Notes under the pieces: generated by a model
What the model saw: only the letters and a program-made list of their open reading frames with translations
What the model was told of the DNA's origin: nothing
The model's database searches: none
Made by a program: the position numbers and the translations under genes
Shown: positions 13,168 through 27,100 of the stretch, in pieces
Numbering within the stretch: position 1 is the stretch's first letter
How the letters are laid out: each line of letters begins with the position of its first letter
Assembly (NCBI GenBank): GCA_029582265.1
Contig: CM055828.1
Location: 9,566,402-9,630,401 of the forward strand
DNA: 64,000 nt
From: Zoroaster sp. YZ-2022
Taxonomy: Eukaryota; Echinodermata; Asteroidea; Forcipulatida; Zoroasteridae
Reading direction: 5' to 3'

Positions 13168-16100
13168 CTATAGGAGGAATGTACACATGGTATTCATAAA
13201 TGCAATATGGCCTCATTCCAATTCTGCCATCATGCTTTGATCATTATTCTTCTATTAACATACACTCACTGGCCATAAGTATTGCAACATTGAAATTCAC
13301 ACCAAAGTTCAGTTTGGAGAACTGTGTGACAATAATTTATTTTATTTTATTTACACTACTTAAGACTTCTTGAAAGTGCCTTTGTTTTGAAGTCAATGTT
13401 CTTTTTTACTGTTCTTGCTCGGAAACAAAGTCCTTCAATACTATGTCGGGTAACCACATGACCTGATAATTGCGGCCATCCATCTAGGCAATGTCTCGTA
13501 CAAATTCATGTTGCAATACTTTTGGCCAGTGAGTGTACTAGAATATTACATACAGATCACCAACCGAGGGGAAACTATGGAACATAACTAAATTGATTTT
13601 AAGAAAAACAGAACAAATTGTTTGATGTAGCAATCTAAAATTAAGAAACACAATTTCTGGTTCAATGTTTTTGTCTGTAACAAACTCCTTTGAAAGAAGG
13701 TACCGTCTTGTATACGGTAATAATTTTTAAAGACAATTCCTACTGCACAAATTTAAGCGATAGATCAACCACATGTTGATGACAGCAATATTCTTTTGGG
13801 GTAACTATAAAGCAAAATTGAAAGATCAGCTTCAGAAAACCAGGCAGCTTGTGAAGCTGACAGCAGGACCCCAGTAAGGAATAGATTCAACTTTCAAATC
13901 CGGTAAAATCTAGAGCAACGTAGACAGTGTAGGCTTGCTGTGATACAATACAAAAAGGACATCAATGTCGACCTGCCTGACTTCTTAACTGACACTATTC
14001 CATCCATCTAACTGGCAATTATCAAGTATATAATGAGATGAATGTGCCATTATCCCAAACTGGATGCATCAATAGCATTATATCACACTCCATCCTTTAC
14101 AATAGCTAATTACTGAACGTTAAGAATCTGATGACACTGCTATTATTGCTATATGAAGATACAAGTATTAGTATTCTGTTTTATAAAAGATACCACACTT
14201 AAATTTGGATTTTTGACCGAGTTGCTAATATTTTCTGAGATGAACTTCATATTTTAATCCCCATGTGCACTTTGGGTAATACATCAGTTATGTGTGTTCA
14301 TTCTTTCTGAGAATCACAAAATATAGAAATTAACAATGTGAAAGTTGCTGCCAAATGACAGCTTGCAATTCTGAGAAGAATGTCTCACGAAGACCACAAT
14401 AGGTTTGTGAGTCATAATTTATGTCCGGGCCAGAGTAGACATTATTCACCAAAGACTTATCATTCTATTTCACACTTGAGAGGACTAAAATACACTAAAG
14501 ATGTGAATTTCAAATGTCATCATTACCATCACACCAATATTTAAATCAGGGAAGATACAAACATTGGGGAATGTACAATATTGGAAATGTTGATTTATCA
14601 CATAAAATGTTTTGTTATCTATGAGCAAATGTTAATTAAGAAGTATCAATCATTTTGAGAAATTACTTTTATCTGACGTGCTTTCATCTTAGAGAGAAAA
14701 GCTTATGTTGAATTTCAAAAAGTTGATGTTAGAAAACCTTTTGAAAACCTGGAACATAATTTGTTATGAGAAAGGTGAGCACTTATTGTGATGAATTTTT
14801 TAAAGGTTACTTTTATGATATATATTTCTAGAAAACTATACAGTTGATATGAATGTTGTGATGAATTTGTGTGTTTCCAAATATCAATGTTATACCTTTT
14901 CTTTAAAGGGAAGGTACATCATTGGCATTTATCTGATTACAAAAATACCAAATCCAAAAGCTAACTTGATGTTTGTAAAAGTACCAATCATCTTGAACAA
15001 TTATTTTGTCTGGAGAGCTCTCATTTAAAAGAAAACAAGAAAACATTTACAAAAAGTTGTCATCTGGCAACTTTTTGCTTTTGTGTTTCTGTAAAACTTT
15101 TGTCATGACTTAGACTCTGCATTGAACTGAAACTTTAAACTTTGTTTAATGTATTTGGATTAAAATACATACTTATGGAAACTTCCCTTAAACATTCAAA
15201 TGTATTTTAATCTCAGTTTTAACTACTGCAATGTTTAAAATTAAACTTGGTAAATTTGTAAGTAAATTTGTGTCTATAAACTGCATCAGTAGCAACTGTA
15301 TAATTTGCATCTATATGTACTTGTGTGTATATTTATTTATTTCTTTCCTACTTACCCTCTGCTCTTGCTTTGGCTTTTGGCAGTCCGGCATCATCCATTA
15401 AATCAAGAGCAAAGTTTACATTGTGAACCTTGAGAAAAAGAAAAACATTTATTACTTTGAATAATATTTAAAAAACCCCATAAATATAATGCCTTTGATG
15501 GGCATGATAAGGCGATTGAAATAAACTTGTTCAAATTGTTTTGAAAAGATATACACATCGTTAAAATATATTTGATCTGTATTGGTTAAAGGCAATATAT
15601 CCTTATGTTCAAATGTAAATTGTAAATTCATAAGAATTAAGAGAGATGTATAAGAATCAATGTGTGAAAGTTTCAGCTTATTTGATTGTTTCATGAATGA
15701 GAACACAGTGAAAATGCATTCAGATTTGTCATATTCATTCTAACATTTTGAAGACAACAATTAATTTTGAATATAATTTGACTAAAATGACAGTAACTTA
15801 GAGAGATTTCAAGGGATGTTTGATACAATCATCAACTTTCCACCAAGTAAGATTGATGTAAAACTGTGAACATATTTATGCTGTTTGAGAATACCAATAG
15901 GAGTATTTACAAGAACATTGTCATAAAACTAAACTTAGTATTGCCAGCCTAAATACTTTCTCCTGCATTTGAATTCTTAAACCCAGACATGTTTAAAAGC
16001 ATTTGTTTCCCTAAAATTTCTCCTAGTTGTACAAACCTTTTCTTCAAAGACTGTCGGTGTGACGTGGTAGTGATAGAGTGGGACATAATAACCTTCTAGA

Positions 16101-17405
16101 AGACCCATTAACAAGATGAAATAGACGCCATCATGAAACTGGATCAAAAACAAACACAGGAGGGCGCTAATCAAGTCACATGTGACTAACAGACATGAAA
16201 CCATGGCAAATGCATTCTGTTTCACACATAATAATAATGATAATAATGTGTAGTCAAATTACCTTTCAGGTACTTTAAAAATCTGTTGAGAAAACATTAC
16301 ATTGGTACTAAATCACAGATTAGCTGGTTCTTGTTTTGCAAACTGATGAAGAAAATATGACTATATGACTACATTGAACATTTCAAGTCAGAGTATGGAA
16401 TGAGGAATCGGCAAGCAACAAGTACCAAACTACCCATGTGAAATAGGTTGCACATACTGAACATTCTAAAGATCAAAATTACAGTTAAACACTCAAGAAG
16501 GTCTTAAAATGTACTAAAGCAAATATATAAACTAAAGTTATACCTGACTGTCAAGATCGGTCACCTCAAAGTTGATTTTATTAAGATGCTTGTTGGCAAA
16601 ACTAATGAGCGACTGTAGGGGAAAACAAGAAAATAAAACATACTAAACTTAATGAGTTAACTCTTAATACATAACTGTTGTTAGGCATAACTGTTGGATT
16701 CATATATCTAGCATTTCTACAGTCTAATTTTGTCTCTCTTCTGAATACAACCTGGCATCCATAGATTCCTGTAATTTTGTTAATTTCTATTTGACTATAT
16801 ACCTCATACATCTGTAAGCAAACACTGTACTCTAATTTGACATACACTAGGGGTTAGATTGACTGTCTACGCTTACATTTCAGATGTGGGAATAAATGTA
16901 CTATCAAAATGATTTATCCCACGGGTGCAGTGAGAGTACATACATACTATACAAGGGTATTAAATGATGTTGATGTTTTTAAACTTATGCTAATTGTTCA
17001 CAAATCTTTTAATAACATTGCTCCAATTTATATTTCTGAACTGCTTAAAGTCTACACTCCATCACGCAATTTGCGCTCCAGCAACATGTCACTCCTAAAG
17101 GAACCAACATCAAAACGGAACTGGGGTGATAGGTCTTTTCTGTCATGACTCCGAGACTCTGGAATCATCTTCCAACTAAACTCAAATCTTGTCATAGTAT
17201 AACTAGATTTAAGTCGATGCTTAAAACTCATCTTATGTCACAATTCTTCAAAGATGATGTATATTTGTAATTCCATTGTAGGTACGTGTATCTCAGTACA
17301 TAATTTTTCCCTATGTTATCATTGTATATTGTTTGTATTCATGTTTTTATCTTTGTTTCCGCGCCTTGAGCGCCCAGCAGGGTGGATATGTGCGCGCTAT
17401 AAATC

Positions 17406-17437
<32 letters not shown>

Positions 17438-18127
17438 ACATATGCAACATTCATTATCAATGAAAAGTTTGTAAATGTTGGAATTCTTTATCATGAAGAA
17501 GCTTGCAAAATGTTATATTATTTGAATTAGTTTGAGGTATAGTATTTAACAAAAAAAAAAGTTTTATTTCAAGTGGATATGCATCATTACTTCCCTTGGT
17601 TTTCTGCACACATATTCATGCCCATAAAAGCAAGTTCTCAGACCTCATGCCCATAAAAGCAAGTTCTTAGACCTCATGCCCATAAAAGCAAGTTCTCAGA
17701 CCTCATGCCCATAAAAGCAAGTTCTCAGACCTCATGCCCCATAGTACTTTAGTGTGTTGCGTTATTCTTAACAAGCAAAATGTTACCTTGAGCAAAGTGG
17801 CTTAATTCCAGTCTTAAGGTTGACAGGCAGTTGCAAGAACTATCAGCAAATCCTTGACAAGGCCAAGTATGATTATCAATCGAGATCAAGTAGCTATCTG
17901 GGATGATCAGCAGGTATTCCCACTGATTGAGCATGCCTACATGAGCATGCCTACACCTATGCTATCTTTGCCTGACCACAGCAACTGTTAAATCTCTTGC
18001 AAATGATTTCGCAGATTTCTTCCATAACAAAGTGACCAATCTGTTGGTTTCTCTCGAAAACATCAATAATATAATGCGCCTTGAGCACCAGTTTGGTGGA
18101 TACATGTACGTGTGCTATAGAAGTCCA

Positions 18128-18162
<35 letters not shown>

Positions 18163-21100
18163 GTCAGTTGATCTATCTCAAGCATCACTGCAGCAGCACA
18201 TTTGCTTCATTCAAACCAATCTGGACCCAATCCACAAGATCTGATTAAGTTATGTTTGGATTCCTTGCTCCCAGGCATATACACTGTATCATAAATACAT
18301 CACTGACAGGTGGCTTCATGCAAAACTCACTGAAAGTTGCCCAAGTCATCCCTCTACTAAAGAAGACCAGTCTGGATCAAAACAAACCTCAAATTTATCT
18401 CCAAAACCAACGAGCGAGCCACAGCAACATAGCTGATTGAATACCTGACCAGAATAAATTTGCACCAAAGCAATCCACTTACTGTAAATTTCACAGTACA
18501 GAGCCTGCCTTGCTTCATATACAAACCTATATATCTACACTAGGAAGCAGTTTTGGTCGTTAGACTTTTCTGCGGCGTTTGATATAATTAACCAATATAT
18601 TCTAATTAACAACCTTCGTGACCCCTTAGGTATTGTCAGTACTGCCTTGGACTGGTTTCAATCTTATCTCCAAGCACTATGCAAGCTGTAGTTGTAGGAG
18701 ATGTGATGTCGGATGATTACACAATTGAGTATGGAGTACCTCAAGGATCACTGCTAGGTCTGCTTATCTTCACAATGTACACTGCTCCTCTAGATGAAAT
18801 TATCAATGCTCATGGAATACACTATATGACATATGCTGATGACACCCAAGTCTATATCACTCAGCAACACCATGAAGGCTCAGAACCAGCTCAGAACCAG
18901 CTCAGAACCAGCTTAAAAACGTGAACACTGCTTGGAAGACATCAAGGTCTGGACAGATGCAAATAAGCTCATATTGACCAATTCTAAGATCAATGTTGTT
19001 CATGTACGTGCTTGAAGTTTGTGAAAACTCCATCTTCCCCAAAACTCACATTTGGCAACTCTGACATTGAGACATGAAATGCTTCCATGAATCTTGGATT
19101 TATCATCAATGAGACTCTTCACATCGTCACCATTTTCACTAAGGGCCAATTGGGCCACACAGCACAAAACACACGTTTCGAGATAAACAAGTTTTAAGTT
19201 TCTCACTTTTTGAAATTGTAGTTTCACCATCATTAATGCAGAATATTGTCAAATTATGTACAGATTTTAAACTTCTCAAATGCACAAATTATTCAACAAC
19301 AGGACGATTATTTACGGCGTAATTGATTTATTAATATAATTGTCCCTTCGTGAAAATGCTAGATACCGCTTATTTTGCTCTCAATTGTGCACAAAACCAT
19401 GCGGAATTATTGACATGTCGTGAGCCAGTGTGAAGCTGGTACCTGTATAATTCTGGACTTGCACGAATGCTATGAGGGAAAATCAGGGACGAAGTAGTTT
19501 TTGCATTTTCATGAAAGGACAATTGTCAAAGCTTTTTCACGAAGGGACAATTAGGAAAGTTGTGTTGATTTGAGCGTTTTCTCGAAGGTATTATTGTATT
19601 AAATTATTAATTACGTTGTGATTAATCATCCTGTTGTTGAAAAGTTAAAACATTTGGAAAGTCTGAAATCTGTTCTTTCACATAGGGCACAAGATTTATT
19701 AGTATTTTGCATCTTGAATGTGACATGGTACTGTAAGTTTAAAATATAGGTAATGTTGCCCAATTGTCCCTTTGTGAAAATGCAAATTGCTCGTTAGCAC
19801 CCATTTTGCCCTTGGCCAATTAGATCCTGTAACTTTGTAGGATTGTAGATTTCAATGAAGTAATTTAGAATGTCCATAAAAATCACACTTGAAAAAAATA
19901 TGTTTTTTCCCCAATTGGCCCTTTGTGAAAACGGTGACGACATGAAGGATCATGACAAATATGAATGCAGTATAATGAGGGTATAAGAAGCTCACTCACC
20001 ATCCCCCTTAATCACAGATGAAAATGTTTGGGCAGAATGAATGAAACTGAACAAGAAAGAAAGACATACACACCATAGGAGCTGTTAAGGACAGAATTTA
20101 GCACCAACCTTTTTTACAACATTGAGCTTATCAGGTGCATGGTCAAAAAGTGTGTCAAAGGCATCCCTTTCTGAAATAAAGAAAAAACAATTTGTTTACT
20201 TATATTTTCAATTAATTGATTTTTGCCCTACATTGACGTATCTATGAAACACTGTATACTCGGTGCTTTCAGAGTATTTGCGGAAAACCTCCGCATGATG
20301 TAAAACATTCGTCACTCTGATTAGTTCAAATCCGTGTCGCACAAAACAGCTGGCCATCAGCTGTCACATACGCGCTGCTCTGATTTTGATAAGCCATGTC
20401 TTTACCATCCGTTAATACACCCTCACGTGATTACTTTTGTCCAATCAGATTGTCTAAACTGTCTTGGGCATTTATAACTTACAAATAATATCATTCACTC
20501 ATGAATACTAAGATATGTCGACACATATCACAGATTTACATGAAACTTACTTGGTGTCAAGTTGATGGTATCAAACATCCCTTGAAATATTTCTGTCTGA
20601 GGTGCTGAATAGATACTGAATTCCCTGTCCAGTCATGCATGAATTCACACATTACTGCACAACAATATGCATCCATTTACAGGCACTTTTTCTAAACTAG
20701 TTTTTCATCATGAAGAATTTGTTGGAGAAAGATATAATCAATGAAATGATTGTTGCTCACGAAATTCCCTTTCATATGATACCAAAATCAGGTTATTTTA
20801 CTTCTCCTGACCTTGTTTCACAAACACAGAGAGCATTTGTACACAATTGTATGGCGTTCCATAGCACAAATGGCTATTGAAAGGATTGACTTGTATTATG
20901 TCTGATTTCTATAATAGCAACATGTAGGTTGGGCTATACCATTAGAAAGATAAGGAATCAGTCTTTCCAACCATATATAGCATGGGTATGGACTACGAAG
21001 AAGGGGAAAAAACAGCTGTTTTAAAAGCTGGTAATTTTACTCCCAATTAAGTGCTGTGTGTGGTGACCGTGGTCAACTAAAGTCGCCAATGGTAATGAAA

Positions 21101-24100
21101 GGGTTAAGTCAATAAACAAATATCAACAAAACAATACAAAAACTAAAATACAATCATACTCACCAAACCTCCCTCCAATTGCCCTGTAGAGTAGGAAAAA
21201 AAAGAAGGCTGTCTTAAAAAGGAAACCTAATGTTAACAGTGTGGTGTGCCATGGTCGAGTGGTTTAGTGCATCGGATTTGTGTTCTGATGGCTGAGTCGT
21301 CAGAATGTGTTTGAATCCCGACCGTGGTACTTGTATCCTTGAGCAAGACACTTTACCATAATTGCTTCTCTCCACCCAGGGGTAAATGGGTACCTCTGAG
21401 TTGGTTGTTGTGTTTGATTAGCCCTATATGCGCCGAAATTGCAGCAATTGAGCTGAGATGGTTTCAGGAATGATTTATGCGCCTGATGAGCAGGGGTAAT
21501 AATGTAATGCACCTTGAGCACCAGTTTAGTGGATACGTGCGCTATATAAGTCCACATTATTATTATTTAACTGTTAAATATATTTAACAAGTATGTAAAG
21601 AAATAAAATAGCTATGAGTAAGTTACAAGTTTGCAATGCAATTTAAGAGCAGTATTATGTTTCAATTCTAGTTAAGATAACTCTCAGTTTTTCTTTTGAG
21701 AAAGATCATTGATGGATGTTCCTCTTTTTTTATCAGCATTGATGTAAATTTACTCTATGTTTTTGCAGGTGGCCCCTTTTCAGCCACCCTGGATTCACCC
21801 ATGTGATATATCTTGATACGATTAAAACATCAAACCACTATTAACTGCAAAAACATTTACTGAATACCAACTGTACAGTTGGTATTCATGCAATTTGCTA
21901 CACTTAAACTCTTTCAACAAATTTAATAGCTTAGTATAAATATAAGTATAAATCAATTTATTTTTAAAGAAAATAATGCATGCTTCTGAAAAATATTATG
22001 TTAATTTGATTTTGTTGTACATGTACATGCAATTGCATCATGTTTAAGCAGCAACTTACTCATTTGTTGTTGTAATGTCTTCTGTGACACGGGTCGTGAC
22101 AAGCATGTTATCTTTTTTCTGCATTGAAAAGTAGGAAGGCATGGTTATCAAAACTTCCTGTGCTGGTACTGGCCATGTGAAGCACCACAGGCACTTTACA
22201 ACTTGCAATGGGTGTCCAAAACTGCATAAAATCTCATGCAAGAGTGAAAACCACCTTGCCTTGTGTGTAGGGAAATCTGTGTGTGACAGGTTAAGACCCC
22301 ATGAGGCTTCACTGAGATTTCTCAAGAGGGTTGTGGTAACTAATAATAACCAGACCATGAATACTGATGTCCAATCTGATGAATGCAGGTAGAACCCTCA
22401 CAATCAACAAGATTTGTTCAGAAATAAATAGTACACAATGATTGCATGGGCTGAATACCAATGGATGAAAGAAGTGTGCATTAGAACCATTGAGCTATAC
22501 TGCTGTTCAATGACAAAAGGAAACAACTGATCAATTTGAAAGATTACTGCCATTTCTTGCACAGTGTGTAAAGAAGCAGAAAGAAGCAGCAACAAACATG
22601 CACATACTGTATGCTCACAATTGTGACCGGCTCCACAAAAACGGGTATTATGGGACAAAATTAAAAAATTGAGTTACATACATAGCTGAATTGGTTACAT
22701 TATAAGCTTTAATTTGGTGTAGGTTTGAACCCTGTGGCATTTTGCATTCTGGAGATATACTGATGTTTGCATATTCATATTGTACAAATTAACGGAAGTG
22801 CCTTCAGAGATACAGCCCTTTAAACACAGCAAGTGGAAAAAGAAATGAGCTAAGAAGAAACTCTCTTGAATGCCCATAGCAACAGTTATGTTCCTTTTGA
22901 GTTCCTTTAGGAATGATTGTGCAATATAAATTTGAATTATCAAGCATCTTGAAGTATTTTTTCAAATATTTTTGCTAATTTGCATAATGTGTAAAATTTA
23001 AACTTTTGTTTTTTCATCTTTACTCATCAATAATATTTCTGTAAATAAATTATGAAAGTATTGATATAATAGAAGCCAATAAACCAACCAAAAAAAAATC
23101 ACATTGTGAATTTTTTTTTCACACTCTCCACATAGAACAGCCCTTTACGGGTAATAGCATAGTGTCCCTTAATACCCTTTTTCGCAGAGCGGGTCACAAT
23201 TTTACACAATACTGCTCTATCCTCATAGTACTTTCTCATCATTTCATGATCATTTATTGTAATTTTCGTTTGTACGAATATGTTATCAATATTTCAGAAA
23301 CAAATCAAAGCAAGTTGAATTTAACCCCCAGTGGATAGGACACTCAATTCACTTTCCCTTATTTGATTTTTATTTATATATACTATTGTGTAGAGGTGAA
23401 AGCTCTTACAAAAGCAGGCTAACAACTGACCAATTCAAAAAGAAAAAGAAAATACTTGGATTCATACTAAAAGTACAAAGTCTATACGGCATACAGTGTG
23501 GGCAGGCCTGTTTGCATTCTAGATGCTGCATTCTGAAAATGTTGTAACGAAAACTGAAATAAAATAGCATGGACAACCATATGTGACTGGATCCTACGAA
23601 ATGAGTCTTAAGGTGATGTCGGCACAAATTGAGTTTTTATGTGGTCCCAAAAGAGCATATTCTCCTCATCCATTTGATAAAAAAATTATGTTCATACATT
23701 AAACAATACGGAAGTTATACCATAAAACACATTACCTCGGCCTGCACTGTCAGAAAACCAAAAAATGGGAATATCGCATGTTTAAGTCTGGGCTTGATTT
23801 CTGGTTTTATTTATATCATTCTTCCATAGCAACCAGGTGTCACCGTGGCTGCAAACATATAGAGCAAGGACCGGGCATTCTAGGGCCAAAAAGATCCTTT
23901 GCTGAGTAATTTTCTAACATTCTTGATTCAACATGGTAAAGAAAATCAGGATTTTGAACATTTTCTGATTTTGTTTCGGGGATTTTTTTAGTTGGGTACA
24001 TATTTCTTTCGAAAAAAAGAAGAAGATTTTTCAACCACACACACGGATGACTCGTGTTTACGTGTCCGTATCTCAATACAGGCATTTGCGACATACGGCT

Positions 24101-27100
24101 CATTTTGTACGGTCGGGTCACATATGGTCATACTCTGACTTGGGTTTACTATTGGGTTACTATTTTATGATATTCTATTACAAAATAAGTTTTTAAAAAA
24201 AATTGATTATTCTTTTATAGGAGTATATATGTATAAAATATGTATAAAAACATAGTCATACTATACATGTTTATATAAATGTGTGACCCACCTGAACTAC
24301 AACGACTTTTGCTGATATGTATTCAGGAATTCTGATTGGTGCCTTGAAGTGAAATGCTAGCGCCACCAAGAGGTGAAGAATACCTATTAGATTCTTTGAA
24401 TGGATACCTGGGAATGGGAAATATCAGTAACTGCATTGAAATGGAACCAGTTGAGATGTAAAAATCATAAAAACAAATGAACACATTGACATTTTAAAGG
24501 GAAGTTACAACATTGGTAATGCTGACAAAACTGCTTTTTTGAGTACACTTACTGTCTTTAAATCAAGATATACATAAAACAACCAACCTGTGAAAGTTTC
24601 AGCTTATTACATTGCGTAATAAAGAGGAAATGCTTTCAGATTTTGTATTTTCAGTCTAATGCAGAATTTAGGAAAGATTACTCTTTCCTAAACTCAAAAT
24701 TTTACATCTTAAAAGTGAGAGCACCTAGGATCATTTATTTCTAGGGAAGATTGATACCATCATCACTAAGTAAGTTTCACACATTACAATTTGAACATAT
24801 TTCTTTTTTTTTGAAATACCAATCATATACCTTACATTCAACACACGGATGCAGAGAAATACAATGAAATAATAAGGTGGTGGAGTGGTTTGTGCATTGA
24901 ACTTGTGCCCTTAATGGCTCAGTATGCAGAGTGTAGGTTTGAATTATGGTCAAGGATCATGAAGCTTGTATTCAACTGGGTTTCTATGATGGTATAGAGA
25001 AAGTTACAACATGAATGTTTGATAAGCCACTGAGCGTTATGTTAGCATTAGGGTTATATAAATGCACTAACCAGGGAGACGGCCAATGGGACAGTTTAAA
25101 TAGTGATATTAGCCAAATGACCAGGAAAAATAATAGCTGTAAAAGCATATGAATGATAGATGTTATGTATCATCAATATAGTGTATTATCATCAATATGC
25201 AGCCAAATATTATGAATATCACACTGCAATAATGTAGAGTTACACTGACACACAGATACACAAAAATACAAACACACTGACCAACAGTTACACCAACACA
25301 CAATATAGTAGACAGACACAAACCAAAATACAGTCAGACAGAGACACAATAGATAGTTTCAATTTGGGTAAATATACAACATCAAAACAACCTAACACAC
25401 GCCCACACCCCCCACACACCCTCACCCCCCACCCACAGAGAGAGATGGACAGACAACAAACTGAGTGATGAACAGCCTACCATCTACACTCCATTTCTGT
25501 TGGTTCCACCTAGGAAGATTCATGATTTTGTTGACGGTGTCCAGCACAATTTGTAGTTTCTGCTTCTGGAACACCTCTGACTGCATCACCTCTCGTATCT
25601 CCAGCTTGATGCCCGCTAGTTTCTCTGTGGGAAAACAACAAGTTGACCAAAATGTTGTCGGATTTGCTGGGACTAGTCAGCTCACAATCAACTAGTGGTT
25701 AATTGTAAATTCAGTTCACAACACTGAAAACAAATAAAATGCTACTTATAAATATTAAATGCAGTTGTCATGAATTTTCTGCATGAAACAATTGAAAACA
25801 AAATTCTAATATATTTTTCACCTGTAATATTGTAAGGTCTCAAAATAAAACAGTGCAGTCTGGGAGACTTACTGAGTGTGTGAGAGAACTGTATCTTGCG
25901 CGTGCTCTTTAGCATTTGTGCATTTTCTCCACAGCTGATGGTTCACCCTCATCTAGTTTAATATTGCATCTAGTTCTAGGAACTAGCTTCGCGTGGCAAG
26001 CGCCAAATCCCATGATCTCTTACGGCAGGCCAGGAAGGGATGCAAATCTCGTAACCATGCTCGTTGTGCGTGTGCGTATTTGGAGTACAATGCCAAGGTA
26101 TGAATTACAGCAGGCTGACACACTTCATGTAGGTAACAGACCTCTGGTAATATTTATAATAGTAGTAATAGAGGAATACAAACAGTAAGGGATGAGGTTT
26201 CAATCACTCACCTATGAGGTTGCCAAGGATTTGACCATCATGCAGATCTTCCTCAAGATCTCGGACAATAACTCTCTGTTCCTTCAACTCTTCATTGATC
26301 CAGTCCGTTAGAACCTACAGTTTAGAATATGATGCCATTGATTCAATCAATTCAGTCTCAATACAAATGAAGGTTATTGTTAATGAAGAATACCATATCA
26401 GAGATAATCTCAAACATTATAAATAGGTATAATATAACGTTATATTTTATATAAATATTTCTGTGGTTAAATTTATGCATAATTTAACAGCTGATTAGAG
26501 ATGTCTTAAATGTAAGGTACAACATTGGTAATTACCTGTATAATATAATATAATATTTTGTTATATAAAATACAATGTAACAACATTATTTGGTAACTTG
26601 ATGTGAAGCTGGTAAAGGTACCAATCATTCTTTCAGAGAGAACACAAAATATCAACATTTTCAGAAAGTTGCCAGGCGGCAAGTTTTTGTTCCAAGGGTT
26701 TTCTGTAAAAATTGTGGATGCTTTTTCACTTTCCTCAAGACTTAGACTCCACTTTGATCATTTCACAGGTGGGTTGTTTAATGTATATCATTATACAATG
26801 ATAGTACAAGCATATTCAGCAGTTTTTCCATCATTACCTTTGTTTTACCTTCCCTTTAATGTGAAATTCTTTTTCTGTTTTGTTTTCTGTAGCAGAGTTA
26901 TAGTATTGTTTTGTTTGGTATGCTATGAGTTTTCTTGGTTTCTTTACTCTCTCACCTGAATTAGTTCCTTGAGTTTGGCATCATCCCTTGATTCAGGCTC
27001 AATCATGGATCGCTCCTCCCCATTCTCTGTAAGAAGATCAATACATTATTATTACATGTATTTACATATGAGTAAAGGGTGGTGGTGGATTGAGGGGGGG

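Larger units (their letters stand above)
17815..20000 (+). pseudogene. Non-LTR retrotransposon (CR1/L2-like) reverse transcriptase remnant
   Basis: Plus-strand fragments of one ORF2: LANDFADFFHNKVTNLLV (about 17998-18050), SLTGGFMQNSLKVAQVIPLL (about 18300), DFSAAFDIINQYILINNL (about 18568), YGVPQGSLLGLLIFTMYT (about 18730) and YADDTQVYI (about 18834), the RT catalytic YADD box. Frameshifts and stops break the frame. A SINE tail (18071-18160) and a MITE (19125-19939) interrupt it; the frame NLGFIINETLH resumes as MKDH after the MITE. Lies in parvin intron 9, opposite to the gene. Confidence 0.85.

Noticed and set aside
18679..18924. Functional reverse transcriptase gene
   Set aside because: The YADD box is present, but the frame is broken by stops, frameshifts, a SINE fragment and a MITE.
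24292..24390. Parvin exon 6 starting after CTAATAG at 24390
   Set aside because: Keeps frame but loses GIHSKNLIG, which all parvins have; the TTCCCAG acceptor at 24407 is the better choice.
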